From: Ciona savignyi
Lineage: Eukaryota; Chordata; Ascidiacea; Phlebobranchia; Cionidae
Direction: 5' to 3'
Assembly: GCA_000149265.1 (NCBI GenBank)
Contig: CH003403.1
Span: 661,345-725,344, forward strand
Length of the DNA stretch: 64,000 nt
In this document: positions 53,101 to 63,707 of the stretch, one piece after another
How the letters are laid out: each line of letters starts with the position of its first letter
Numbering within the stretch: the stretch's first letter is position 1
The notes under the pieces: model-generated
Seen by the model: only the letters and a program-made list of their open reading frames with translations
Told to the model about the DNA's origin: nothing
Database searches by the model: none
Program-made: the position numbers and the translations under genes

Positions 53101-53321
53101 AGCTTGACGATTTATTAATTTCCACTTTTACCAGGACGGCAACTTAATGATTTCCTGAAATCATCTGGTGACAGGATATTTCATTCTCTTTTAACAGCTT
53201 GTTAGAATACTGTCTATTCTTCAACGATATGAGATTATCAGACCATAATGAAATCTATAAATATTTAATTGTAAGACTTTGGCTTGTCTGTGTATTATCA
53301 TTCTATATACAACCTACTTCT

Positions 53322-53463
53322 ACAGAAAGTTTAGAATTACGAAAAAGTTGTTTGGCTATAAAATCCACCGCTCAGAAGATTAAAAACATTTTTGTTTTAA
53401 ACATTTTAAAAGTAAGATTGTTTTTGACTCTAATTTCTGTGGTTTGTTAGGAAATTTTAACAG
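53322..53463 (+). promoter_or_regulatory. Upstream block and 5' UTR intron of peptide gene copy C
   Basis: Keeps the proximal ~90 bp of the shared upstream block. A likely 52-bp intron (53412-53463, 'gtaagattg' to 'ttttaacag') ends exactly before the ATG. Confidence 0.5.
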
Positions 53464-53842
53464 ATGAATAAGGCTATTCTAATAGTTCTCTTTGTGCTGC
53501 TTGTTGCGACTGGAAGTAGTGGGTGGTTGAAAACTCGTGGTCAACACAACCAACAAGAAAGCATTCCAGGTAAATATCTTAAAGAGAAAATGTTAAATTG
53601 GGCCAACAATTGGATAAGATAGGATACTTTATATTTTACCACCTTGATTGGACAAATGCAAAGTCTGGCTTACTTGCCCCCACTGTTGGGTTACCGGAAC
53701 GTTATCAGCTTGATAAACGTGATTGTGACAGTCTTTCATATTTCGCCCATACTTCTTTTCAGAAATAAATTTCAACTTCAATTTACAAGATGCAGAAATG
53801 AACCGTCCCCCAGAAGGTGACGAGGTTATCGATATAATGTGA
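53464..53842 (+). CDS. Small secreted peptide, copy C
   Basis: Exons 53464-53569 and 53763-53842 (TGA), GT-AG, in phase, 61 residues. Signal peptide MNKAILIVLFVLLVATGSS; then GWLKTRGQHNQQESIP from exon 1 and FNFNLQDAEMNRPPEGDEV from exon 2. Compared with copy B the signal peptide and the QESIP and FNFNLQ blocks are kept, the basic part is changed and the C-terminus is longer. Reading through the intron would give GKYLKEKMLNWANNWIR instead, a short basic amphipathic-looking end. AATAAA at 53871-53876. Plus strand, mirror image of copy B. No cysteines; function unknown. Confidence 0.65.
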
Positions 53843-53884
53843 CATTAAGTGTGTTTTAACAAGCAATTCCAATAAACTGAGATC

Positions 53885-54301
53885 CATCTAAACATCTTTG
53901 GTATTTTTGCCTACAACATAGAAACTTCCTATAAATGGTGCTCTCCTAAACAGTTGCATTACAAAGTAACAGATAAGCCATACCAGGTCACACTGGCAAA
54001 TTACAAAGATTTACTCTTTGAAGTAAAGATTTTGAGTCGACTAATGACATGTACTCGTACATATATACAAACAGAATCGATTTCTGCGAAAGAACGCGCT
54101 GAGTGATCAAAAAATAAAATAGATAAATTTTAGAATTACGAAAAAGTTGTTTGGCTATAAAATCTAACGCTCAGGAGATTAAAAACATCTTCGTTTTAAA
54201 CATTTTAAAAGTAAGTTTGTTTTTGACTCAAAACAAAATTTTAACAGATGAATAAGGCTATCCTAGTACTTTTCTTCACACACAACCACCCACTGTATTA
54301 G
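53885..54301 (+). pseudogene. Secreted-peptide gene copy D, truncated
   Basis: Upstream block like that of copy A (with extra stops), then ATG at 54248 and MNKAILVLFF; at that point the sequence passes into the 109-bp repeat ('cacacaaccacccactgtat') and stops at 54301. Copy A breaks at the same place, so A and D descend from one truncated copy. Confidence 0.65.
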
Positions 54302-54370
54302 TTCCAGCAACTCGACTGTGAGCAAGAGGTGTTTAATGATAACCGTGGTTAAAACTTGGTTTTTCATTCA
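54280..54370 (-). repeat. 109-bp repeat unit
   Basis: 'ttagttccagcaactcgact' ... 'gataaccgtggttaaaactt'; mirror of the array that ends at 47290. Confidence 0.65.
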
Positions 54371-54659
54371 CAAGGAAATAACCACCATTGTTACTCAGTA
54401 AAACGCTTATTTAAATACCATGGATAAGATACAAAGAATGTCATTTCCGGCCGCACGTAGAGGTCGATTAATTGATTATACACCATATATAGGAGGCGTT
54501 CAACTAATTATTCTCCCTATCTCTCTAATGCAAACTGACCTCACAAAAACGACTGTCACTCAAAATCCCGACATAGGAAGTCTTAGATTTTTTCACAATT
54601 TAAAATTGAAGCTTGGATCTGCAACCTAAACTCAAAACCCTACAAAATTTTGTTTAAAA

Positions 54660-54900
54660 ATTTTGAGCCCATACCCCCTCGTACATCCGCAACTTTTTTT
54701 TCAACAAAACAGCTAGCAGATGCACATTCAACACCTTTATTTTACAAAGCACTGCTCCACGATTACAAAACTTTACAGCTAAACGAGAACACCGGCGCGC
54801 AGCCTAGCACATGCTGCTTTCAACCAAACAAACATTGGGGAATCACCACCATTGTTACTCAGCAAAACACTCGTTTAAAAACAATGACTCATGGAGGGTA
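54660..54900 (+). repeat. Direct duplicate of 51390-51600
   Basis: Contains a 112-codon frame (TSATFFSTKQLADAHSTPLF...), but the first copy is not open throughout, so coding is doubtful. Confidence 0.7.
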
Positions 54901-54957
54901 CCACTCGTCACATCCTGCCGTTCATAGAGGTCTTAATTGGTTATACGCCATCTATAG

Positions 54958-55145
54958 CAAAGATTATTCATGTTTATCCTCATTATAAGAAAACCAAGCG
55001 GGTTAACACACGGGCAATCGTCAGATCACCTCGAGCTCATCCACAGTTTACCGAAGCTATTGCTGTGTGTTGTGTTTGATTCACACGTTGCTTCCATTCG
55101 GAAGACCAATTAATCCGCTGAGTTCAGGTAATGTCCGCCAAATCT
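54958..55145 (-). repeat. tRNA-SINE, truncated
   Basis: 'ttattcatgtttatcctcat', 'cacacgggcaatcgtcagat', 'cgctgagttcaggtaatgtc'. Confidence 0.75.
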
Positions 55146-55486
55146 AGACAAGATTATAACAATTTGCGTACACAATTATTAAAATTTAACATATTTGACA
55201 ATATACTGTGGTTGAGAAATAAATTATAAATTAAGAACTAGAGTTTTTGTAAAGATTATTATAATATATGTAGACGGTCGGAAAATACCAGAAGGTTAAT
55301 TAATCATTTTGGTTTTTCCATTAATTTTAGAAATATGGCGTACAAGTTTACATTTTAATAATTAATAATATATCAGAACAGAATTTGTGTTTCTCAGTTA
55401 ATGGGAAAATATTTTTTATTGCAGGTTCGTTTTTGTTGCACTAACCACAGTGAAAAGTTTATAAATGCAAATAATCATTGAGCAGT

Positions 55487-55735
55487 CGGTTGCTATGCGT
55501 CAGCTTTCAGCTTAAGGGATATGGATCGAAACCACACGCTTGCTTTTTTTGTCGAAATTGAATATATATCGTCGCAACCCAGTAGATTAATGGGTTCAAT
55601 CAAATTAAGGAAAAGTGTACACAACACACTGCAATATCTCCGGTAACTCGACGTAATCTGACGATGACCCGTGTGTTAACCACATTGGTTTTCCCATTCA
55701 TTGGATTTAAACACCAATATCCTATTCTATCCAGT
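55487..55735 (+). repeat. tRNA-SINE, diverged
   Basis: 'gagcagtcggttgctatgcg', 'aacccagtagattaatgggt', 'caatatcctattctatcc'. Confidence 0.7.
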
Positions 55736-55796
55736 CAACAGAGACCGTTTAAGATTGTAAAATCAACCAAGATTATGTTCTTAATATGACGTCATT

Positions 55797-55905
55797 AATG
55801 CATTTTTATTGGGTTGGGGTTTGAAACCATGATTATACGTTTTTGTATTAATCGGTATATTTATCGGGCGCGCTAACCGTTCGGCCACACAACCGCTGGC
55901 AACAA
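55797..55905 (-). repeat. Short tRNA-like SINE
   Basis: 'tgggtttgaaacc'-like B box read as 'tggggtttgaaaccatgatt' and 'gcgctaaccgttcggccaca'. Confidence 0.6.
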
Positions 55906-56124
55906 TACACATATTCCGTTTTATCAAGCAAAGGAATATTTGATCTCGATCTTGTGATAGATATGATTGAGTAGTAATATGTGTGCTTTGCCACAGAAGC
56001 CATATGCCTACACACATAGCAAAACAATTATTACGTCTGAAAAATTAACCATAGAGTTATTAGAGTATACTTCACTTATGAAGATATATATGAGTCGATG
56101 TTTTGTACGTTCAACCGGTCTAAC

Positions 56125-56262
56125 TTTCCCGGGGGACGGGTGAAGGGGTAGGAAACTGTTCATTAGAGTAAACATTATGACAGTAAGGTTATTGTTAGGG
56201 GTGCGGGGTTACAGTTTGTGCCAGTTCTAGGGTTAAGATTAGTGTTTAGGGCAGGGTGGCAA
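56125..56262 (+). mobile_element. MITE family A copy, diverged
   Basis: 'gtgaaggggtaggaaactgt', 'ccagttctagggttaagatt', 'agtgtttagggcagggtgg'; a SINE tail follows at once. Confidence 0.45.
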
Positions 56263-56395
56263 TTAGGATAGGATATGATGTTTATGTATATCCCCGTGAA
56301 GGGGGAAACCAAAATGGTTAACACACGGGAAATCGTCAGATTACTTCGCGCCCATCGTCGGGTTACCGTAGCTATTGCAGTGTGCTGTGTATAAA
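56262..56395 (-). repeat. tRNA-SINE, 3' part
   Basis: 'aggataggatatgatgttta' to 'gcagtgtgctgtgtat'. Confidence 0.8.
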
Positions 56396-56721
56396 TGTTA
56401 ATCAAAAAAGGTCTTCGTGACGAGGACATAATAGTTGCGAAACCAACTTTGGTAAAAAATCAGAAGTTGGAACTGTAGTACCAATCGCCGATCTGTTGAC
56501 GTTGTGGGGATTCCCCCACCATCAGCATTGTCATAAGTATTGGTGTTAGGTGTTAGAGTGATTTGTGTTAGTAGAGCGTGAACCTGTGGTCGCAGTTGTA
56601 GGCCTAACCGGTTGGTATGAACTTGACAACGTTTCGCTGTCTTCTTGGGCTCGATAATAAGACTATTTTATATAGAAATCGTTATATTAATCGGCCGAGT
56701 TACCTACACATATTATTTTTA

Positions 56722-56800
56722 CTGGGCCAAGTTTTGAACCCAATATGCGGTTGTCGCTGGGACCGTCTGTGTACAGAGTTGAATATATAAAATTGATCTT
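56722..56800 (-). repeat. Short tRNA-like SINE fragment
   Basis: 'gggccaagttttgaacccaa' then 'tcgctgggaccgtctgtgta'. Confidence 0.55.
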
Positions 56801-56978
56801 GCTTTTCGGCCAGGATAACTGTGTATTTCATTCGGCCATGTGTAACGCCTGTTGGTTAAGTGCTGATTCTAAGCATATAAAAAAACGCAGGGGTAAGAGG
56901 TACCAATCATTAATTTATTCGCGCTACTGCAGTGTGTTGATTACGATTCCTGATTATTTTTTTTGTTTAATCTATTTA

Positions 56979-57200
56979 ACCGTTAACACATAGGCAATTG
57001 TACGATCACCTCGCGCCCACCGTCGTGTTACCAGAGCTATTACATTGATGTGTTGTACATGATTCGGACCCATCATTCTACTGGGTTTAGGCAATGTCCA
57101 CTGAGTGCCTTGCCATGGACATTTGGCTAGCGACCAGTTTCGAATCTACATCCCTTCGGCTTAAAGGCCACACACTAACCCACAAGGCCATTCGGTAGAA
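56979..57200 (-). repeat. tRNA-SINE, tail missing
   Basis: 'cgttaacacataggcaattg' to 'cacaaggccattcgg'. Confidence 0.75.
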
Positions 57201-57249
57201 AAACTAACCAGTGGCAGCCGACGCGTTACAGATGGACTAATACTTCGGA

Positions 57250-57796
57250 CAGGGCCGGTTTTAGGCCGATTTGACCGATTAGATCAAATTGGGCCCCGCA
57301 CCTTGAAGGGGCCCCGCGCTAGCGGGGGTCTTTCTGTATTACGAGGTTTAAAATACTACTGAATCGTAAAATAAAAAATGAAATAATATTCTTTCTCATA
57401 ATATCAATTTGTTATGCGTCGTAACTAAGTCAAATTTATATTTCTGTGTCTGTCTGTTACGTCATAATGCTTTCTATAGAATGCGAGATTGCTAAAGCCA
57501 TTGACTTTGAAGTTATTTTGAATGACTTTGCTAATAAAAAGGCAAGAAAAGTCTTTTTTCTGAAAAAATAAAGGTTAATTGCCTAATTTTCTTTTTTTGC
57601 TATTAAAAGTAAAACAATATATCGTAAATAAGCATCCACATTACCTTTAATTTGTTTTATAGCAAGTATTAAATGTCTATTTTTGTAGTTTGTATGTATT
57701 TTATGATATATAAACACCCATAAATTTTGATATGAAGAGTAGGGGCCCCGCCATCACATTTCTAATTGGGCCCCGCGGTTCCTAGCACCGGGCCTG
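57250..57796. mobile_element. 547-bp hAT-type MITE
   Basis: Ends 'cagggccggttttaggccga' and 'cctagcaccgggcctg' are inverted repeats. The exact 8-bp duplication 'acttcgga' is at 57242-57249 and 57797-57804. Same family as 42901-43345, in the opposite orientation, with about 100 bp more inside (around 57480-57590). Confidence 0.92.
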
Positions 57797-57896
57797 ACTT
57801 CGGAATTCTGCTTACTGGATTACTGTGAAAAAATACGTTTCCAGACGCTTCTTTCTTGCCATGTTGCATCGTTTGGTGGAAACTACAATAATATAA

Positions 57897-58080
57897 AGAG
57901 GAAAAGGGAAAGGTAATTAGGGCGGAAAACTAAAATTATGCATATTAATTGTAATCCTGACCCAACACCAATCCTAATCCTAGAACTAAGCCTAACTCCA
58001 ACTCCAGCCTTAAAACTAACATTTACACACTTATCTTTATTTTAATTTCCCCACAGTTTACCTCCATTTAGTTTACCCAC
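57897..58080 (-). mobile_element. MITE family A copy
   Basis: 'gaggaaaagggaaaggta', 'ctaactccaactccagcctt', 'cagtttacctccatttagtt'. Confidence 0.5.
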
Positions 58081-58438
58081 GAATTGAGAAATTATCTGAC
58101 GTGATTTATATTGTGGGTTCTCGCAGGGGTGTATCGTGGCTTGTTGGTGCTTATAATAAATGGGGACCGCTTTTGGGCTTACTCTTATTTTAAAAAACAC
58201 ATTCTTTTTTAACTTATTTACGGGCGGTTTCTCAACTTTTTCTACATTTAAAGAAGTGTCCGTGAAACTAGTTTTGATTAGTTTAGCTTTTTTAAATAAA
58301 AACGAATTATTTAGCGCAAAGGCCTAACCAGAAATTTATTGTATATACTACCCCTTGTACGCCATATTATACGAAATGCTGTTTGCATATTCTGAATTCC
58401 GTTAGTTGTGTAAATTTTTGTTCTCCAATTTGTCACAG

Positions 58439-58825
58439 CAAGTTGAGTTTGACATTGTTTCGGTCTATCGACGGGTCGTCACGGAATTGGCGTGCCCAGA
58501 ATTTGACTTAAGAAACGAGGTTATACCGTATAAACCTATAAACTTTGATGGTGTGTACACATTGAGTTATTTAAGCATGTCAAGTAAGACAGCAAATCAC
58601 TTTTTGGTGAATTTTTCTTTGGAATGAATGAAATAAAGTAGTAGAATTTTAATAAGTTGCAAAAATAGATTTTCTATGTTCAATATATTGTTCATTGTGT
58701 CTCATAAACAGCTCTGTAGTGACTGGTTACTTGCAAGCATGATTGAAAGCCAAGGAAATTACGACGATGTAAAGCGGAAATTAGATGTACTGCAGACTAG
58801 AACGACGGGACGGTGGATTAATTAA
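58439..58825 (+). CDS. Last two exons of an unrecognised gene
   Basis: Exons 58439-58606 and 58712-58825 (TAA), joined in phase 0 across a 105-bp GT-AG intron. The first reads QVEFDIVSVYRRVVTELACP, then FDLRNEVIPYKPINFDGV; the second LCSDWLLASMIESQGNYDDV, then KLDVLQTRTTGRWIN. The frames look coding and the acceptors are good, but I do not recognise the family. An alternative donor after 'gtcaa' (gtaagac) would put the second exon out of frame. Upstream exons were not found before the MITE and repeats. Confidence 0.45.
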
Positions 58826-59993
58826 TAAGAAACAATACAGCTAAACTCTGTTTATGTTCGGAACCTTCAAAATCATTTCTAGGGTTTTCCAAACAAAAAA
58901 ATCGGCGGTTAGCTTAGTCAGTAAACATCTCCCGGTCTAGCTTTCTGGATTACGTGCCCTGATCAAACTACGCCACCCATATTAATAGGTCACATCTACA
59001 AAATGGAAAGATCAATAGATCCCTAATCTAATGTTTACCCTTTCCCTTACATTCCCCATCCATTTCAAGTAGAAAATGACTAACTAAGCTAGCATGCCAA
59101 CTAACCGATTTGGTGCGATTACTGTTTTATTGGGCTTGGGGTTAGCGTCTGGTAGCAATGTAAGCAAATGGAGTCACGGAATTCTTAGTTGTTTTTGCGT
59201 TGTACCAAACTTAAGTAATATGTCTCTGCTAGAATAAACTAGTTGATTTCGAAAACCAAATGTATGGGTGACTGAAAACTATGCCACTGTTAAATAAAAC
59301 TTGGCTGCTTTAGTTGTTGGTTTTACCATTAAACCGTTTTTTAAAAGGTTTGAAATTTTACTAAGCAAAGGAATATCCTTTTTTCGCAAAGGAATATCCA
59401 TTTCTAACCTAAGAGGAAAAAATAAATTCGGTTTGAAACGGAAATCGAAACCGCCCACACACATAGAGTGGTTTTCGGTTCTGCAGATGAAGTATAGATA
59501 GGTTTGTGGTAACGCGAACAGTTTTTGGGACCGTAAGTTGTAAGCACTCAAGTACATATATAGATCAGTTACAATACCCATCAGTTTTTCCCTATACATG
59601 AATCAGCTTGGGTTCAATAATTGTAAAGGGTTTTTAATCTGCAAGCGTTATAAAGTACCAGATACGAGCATGTGTACTAAAACAGCCTCCCGCTGCTAGC
59701 CCAAGTTCGGATTCTTATCGTAACTTTGATTCCGTGCCAACCACTGTTATAGATTTCGCCGAAACACAGCGCCATAGAGAACAGTGGTTCGACTCCCATT
59801 GTAAATCCACATTGTCGCCGACTCTTTTGTGGGACCTAGGAAAAAGGCGGTGTCCACGTGTTTCCTTTTCGACGAACCACTCCAGCCTTCCCACAGCATG
59901 GTACAAGCGTGCGTAGACTAAGAATAATACTTTTTCATTAACAGATTACTTAGTGATTTAGAATTGGCGTAATTTTCTGCAAACTTTTACAAG
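58826..59993. promoter_or_regulatory. Upstream region of the SLC6 gene
   Basis: Mostly unique DNA. 59740-59900 is GC-richer with open frames on both strands, which suits a 5' UTR or promoter more than a gene. No defined sites. Confidence 0.3.
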
Positions 59994-62900
59994 ATGTCAA
60001 AAGAAGACAAAAAGGTATGTTATTTACGTTTTGTTTTCCTGTGTGCCTTAATACAAATATTTTTTAACGGAAAATCCAGACTTCTTAACGATATGTTGCC
60101 GTTTGTTGTGTTTAACACACGTGTTGTAATGCACACGTAAAACCATTTGATGACGTTGACACTTTAGTGACGTCGGTACTTTGATGACGTTGGCACTTGT
60201 GTATTCGTTCAACCATCCCGAAATGCGAGAAAGAACGATTCCTAAGAAAGTTATGCGCATTCCTAGTCAATGCATTGTTATTTGATTATCGGTGTTATCG
60301 ATTAGTTGAGCCAGCGTGGCTGCGACTTGTATTTTTCCACCACGAGCTTGCGGTCCTATTTCCTGATACGTGGTGCCGATTAGATTCTCATGCGCTGTTT
60401 AGTCCATTGTGTTTTCCTTTGTTTTCAAGCAGTAAATATCAATGGCACCATTCAAGCCAGGATTTCAGCCTCTTAGATGAGCCCTCCCGCTGATTTACCC
60501 AATGGCGACGATCAATCACGTTATTTGAACGCTCAGCCGCCTTTGGCAGCTCACAGTTTGATTTCGACGAAATTTCACGCTCCGTAGTAAACAGCATGGG
60601 GTAAATTCCTAACATGACTTCCGAATGAGTTCGTGTATTAAAACCGAAGTTCACTGAACGCCGGGCACACACACACGCACGAGATAGGACGCGTTTGTTT
60701 TATTATAGAGTGTATGTGCGCGAGTTAGGTAATGAGAAACAAAGCAATGGTTGACCAACCCACAAATGTATGTGGGCGGTTCCGGTATAATTCAACTCGC
60801 GGCAAAACACTTTAAAATACATTGATGTACGCTATTCCCGATCTTATTATTCAAATTTTTTCATGTTTTTTTTAATGCAACTCATATTATAAAACAAAGG
60901 ATACTAAACAGCAAAATGTATTACAAACAAGCTAAAATAAACTCGTTAACGCCAAGGATTTCCGGAATGTACCCTCGCAAGCAAGGTTAAAGTGCGCGTC
61001 GTGTGTAGTAAACAAGTTTGCGCGATCGACCCGCATGGCGACTCGGTGGCGAACGAGTTATGTTTTTGCATATTTACACACGCCAGCTTGCATAATGCGC
61101 GAAAGGTTGCGTGTCGACCGGCACTGCCATTGCCGTAGTGTTTGGCGCGACTCAATACATATAAACATTTATTTTCCCACTTCTTATACGTTAGGTTGAC
61201 GGCCACGTTTAAATATACCGAAAGTAAATTATTGATTGGATTATAGACGTGTTTTAACCACTGTCGTTTTGCCGTTTTTTCCGAATTATTATCAAAGGTC
61301 CTGCTTCGTGTTTTCATTGTGGAAACGAATAACAAACCAAACTAAATAGAGCACATCATACCACAATGGAAAATATTTGTTATTCACTCTGGTCCAGGTT
61401 GTTTGTGTGGGATTTAACAATTCAAAACTTGTAGGATTCTCATGATGAATCAGGCACCCTTGTTGACCAGAAACCTGAGTTTGAGGTAATTACGTCATTG
61501 TGATGTTTATTTTGTTTATATCATTACATAATTAGGGCATCTAGCTTCGATGTTTAGTGCGTTGCCTTTCAGTCAAAGGGTTGCAGATTCGAAACTAGCC
61601 GCTAGCTTGTCGGTTGTGTCCTTGGCAAGGCACTTAACGAACATTTCCTGAACCTAGTGGATTAATGGGTTCTATCAAATTAAAGAACAGTCTTAATCAT
61701 ACACAACACACTGCAATAGCTCCAATAATCCGACGGTGGACGCGAGGTGATCTGAAGATTGCCCGTGTGGTAACCCCTTTGGTTTTCCCATTCACATGTA
61801 TAAATACATGTATAAATGAATATGCTATCCTATGTGTCTCCTATTTTCTTATTGTTGTATTATTTTCCTGTGCATATAACAAATAAACATATTTAATTGA
61901 TTGATTGATTTACAGACGGGCGATCGTGAAACTTGGGACAAGAAACTTGATTTCATGCTATCATGCATTGGGTATGCGGTCGGTTTGGGAAATATTTGGA
62001 GGTTTCCTTATCTATGTTATAAAAATGGAGGAGGTAAACATCATTTTCACCCACTTTACATACTTTTACATCTAAGTGTATGCACTTACTTTAAAGTGTT
62101 TGCACTTTCGAGGGAATTGACTTTTAAATCAAATCACACTTTATTTTTCAATATTTAAAGTCCCCATATCAACTGTGGTCAATACTTAACCATATAATGT
62201 ATAGTATGCATGATATCAACTATGATCTATTCCACTTAACTGTGCATTCCCCACTCACCCATCGTAATTGTTTACTTGGGCAAGGCACTTAACAGGCATT
62301 GAATCTATTAAAAAGGTATTAAATATACAACACACAGTAGCTATGGCAATAAGTCTGCCAGCATGCCAGCAATAATTCCCCCCTCCCACAGTAATCCTCA
62401 TCTAATTGCCTTGTGTTTTTATTTATTATTTATTTATCTAACTGAACACAAAGGGTGCAGCTGACTTGGTGACTCTTTTGGTCTTTCGCTTGCTGTACAT
62501 TACTGTATATATTGTTGTCATTTGTAAAATTGTGACGTCAGTATAAATTCTTAAAAAATAAAATAAATATATGTTTAGACAAAACTTAGACAAACCTTGT
62601 GATTCCACAGGTGCATTTCTCATTCCTTACTTCATCTTCCTGCTAATATGCGGGATTCCTCTCTTCTTCCTCGAATTATCCTTTGGTCAATTTGGAGCGC
62701 TGGGACCAGCAGCTATTTGGAAGATAGCCCCCATCTTTAAAGGTAAGTGATGCGTATGCAGGGATTGTGAATTGGAGGTGGGATGGGGGTAACTTTGTGT
62801 AAGGTGGTCCCATTACTTCGTGGGGAGTATGTAAGTCAACTTTCTGTTGTTTGTCCTAATCTCAGTGGCCAACCATGAAAAATTGATTAAGTTATTTTTT

Positions 62901-63629
62901 AAATTTAAGGGTTAATTTAAAACCCTAAAACACCCCATCCATAGATCATCTGTAATATGATAGGTAAAGTTAGTGTTGCCAGGTGTTTAAATCGTATCCC
63001 AAACCACACATTTTGTATACCAATTGCGACCTAATATGACTAACACCTAATTATACTTATACATAGGAATTTTAACAGAAAATATATCATAATAACCATA
63101 CCAATGGGCTTTTTTTACGAAGGTGACAAATGTTTCAAATTAATGCAAATTTTGGAATTTTTTATACATTTTGTATTACACCATAATATAAATCTTGTTT
63201 TTCACATGGTTTACGAGTTTTTTATATCTTAGCATTGTACTAAACACCCCCTTTCTGGCATTAAAATGTTATATTTATCGTTTTAATCTTTCAATAAAAA
63301 GGTTATTGTGACAGATCTATGGAAATATTTTAAGGCCTCATAAGCTTTACAACAATCGATTTCAATATCACCACATAAAATCCAACCTTTTTCATATTAT
63401 ATTACTTTAGTCATGGGTTTATAGGCGACCAATAAAACTAAATATTAAACTTTATTATTCGCAGGTGTCGGTTATTGCATGATGTTTATCTCATTTGTGG
63501 TGTGTATCTACTACAATGTTATAATCGCCTACAGTCTGCATTTCATATTCAATTCCTTCACATCTGTGGTTCCTTGGTCCACATGCGGGAATTATTGGAA
63601 TTCAAAATTCTGTCGAACAAACACGTTAC
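59994..63629 (+). CDS. SLC6 sodium/chloride-coupled transporter, 5' part
   Basis: Exons 59994-60014 (MSKEDKK), 61435-61485, 61916-62033, 62611-62742, 63465-63629, all GT-AG and in phase; the last donor (gtgagt) shows the gene continues beyond the window. Exon 3 has TM1 with the sodium/substrate motif [20 protein letters not shown]; exon 4 has TM2 ([33 protein letters not shown]); exon 5 has TM3 ([20 protein letters not shown]) and the start of the large extracellular loop with paired cysteines ([11 protein letters not shown]). Layout and wording are closest to the amino-acid (glycine/proline) branch as I recall it, but the substrate cannot be fixed from the N-terminal third. Family members carry the substrate inward with sodium across the plasma membrane. 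The long first intron has GC-rich stretches that may be regulatory. Confidence 0.93.
61188..61345 (-). repeat. Repeat family C copy
   Basis: 'gacgtgttttaaccactgtc', 'gttttgccg', 'aaaggtcctgcttcgtgttt', 'cattgtggaaacgaataac'; SLC6 intron 1. Confidence 0.65.
61540..61835 (+). repeat. tRNA-SINE, full length
   Basis: 'cttcgatgtttagtgcgttg' to 'gtataaatgaatatgctatc'; SLC6 intron 2. Confidence 0.8.
62270..62420 (+). repeat. tRNA-SINE fragment, diverged
   Basis: 'tacttgggcaaggcacttaa', 'atatacaacacacagtagct', 'attgccttgtgttttt'; SLC6 intron 3. Confidence 0.6.
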
Positions 63630-63707
63630 GTGAGTTTTTGCCTTTTTCATGTGTCCATGTTGCACGATGTTGGTTGAATTTAGCTATTTTTTTTTACCAA
63701 CGCAATT

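Larger units (their letters stand above)
51167..53302. repeat. Inverted repeat pair flanking a 1.8-kb segment
   Basis: 51167-51331 and 53134-53302 are diverged reverse complements ('acaatccaaagtcttacaag' against 'ttgtaagactttggcttgtc'). The segment between holds a block duplicated at 54660-54900, a second-family SINE, a hAT-like end and three 109-bp-type units. No gene recognised. Confidence 0.65.
55146..58438. other. Repeat-rich stretch without a recognised gene
   Basis: Apart from the repeats listed here I see only AT-rich DNA; short open frames are not family members I know. Confidence 0.5.

Noticed and set aside
54650..54988. 112-codon frame
   Set aside because: The direct duplicate at 51390-51600 is not open throughout, and the end of the frame runs into a SINE.
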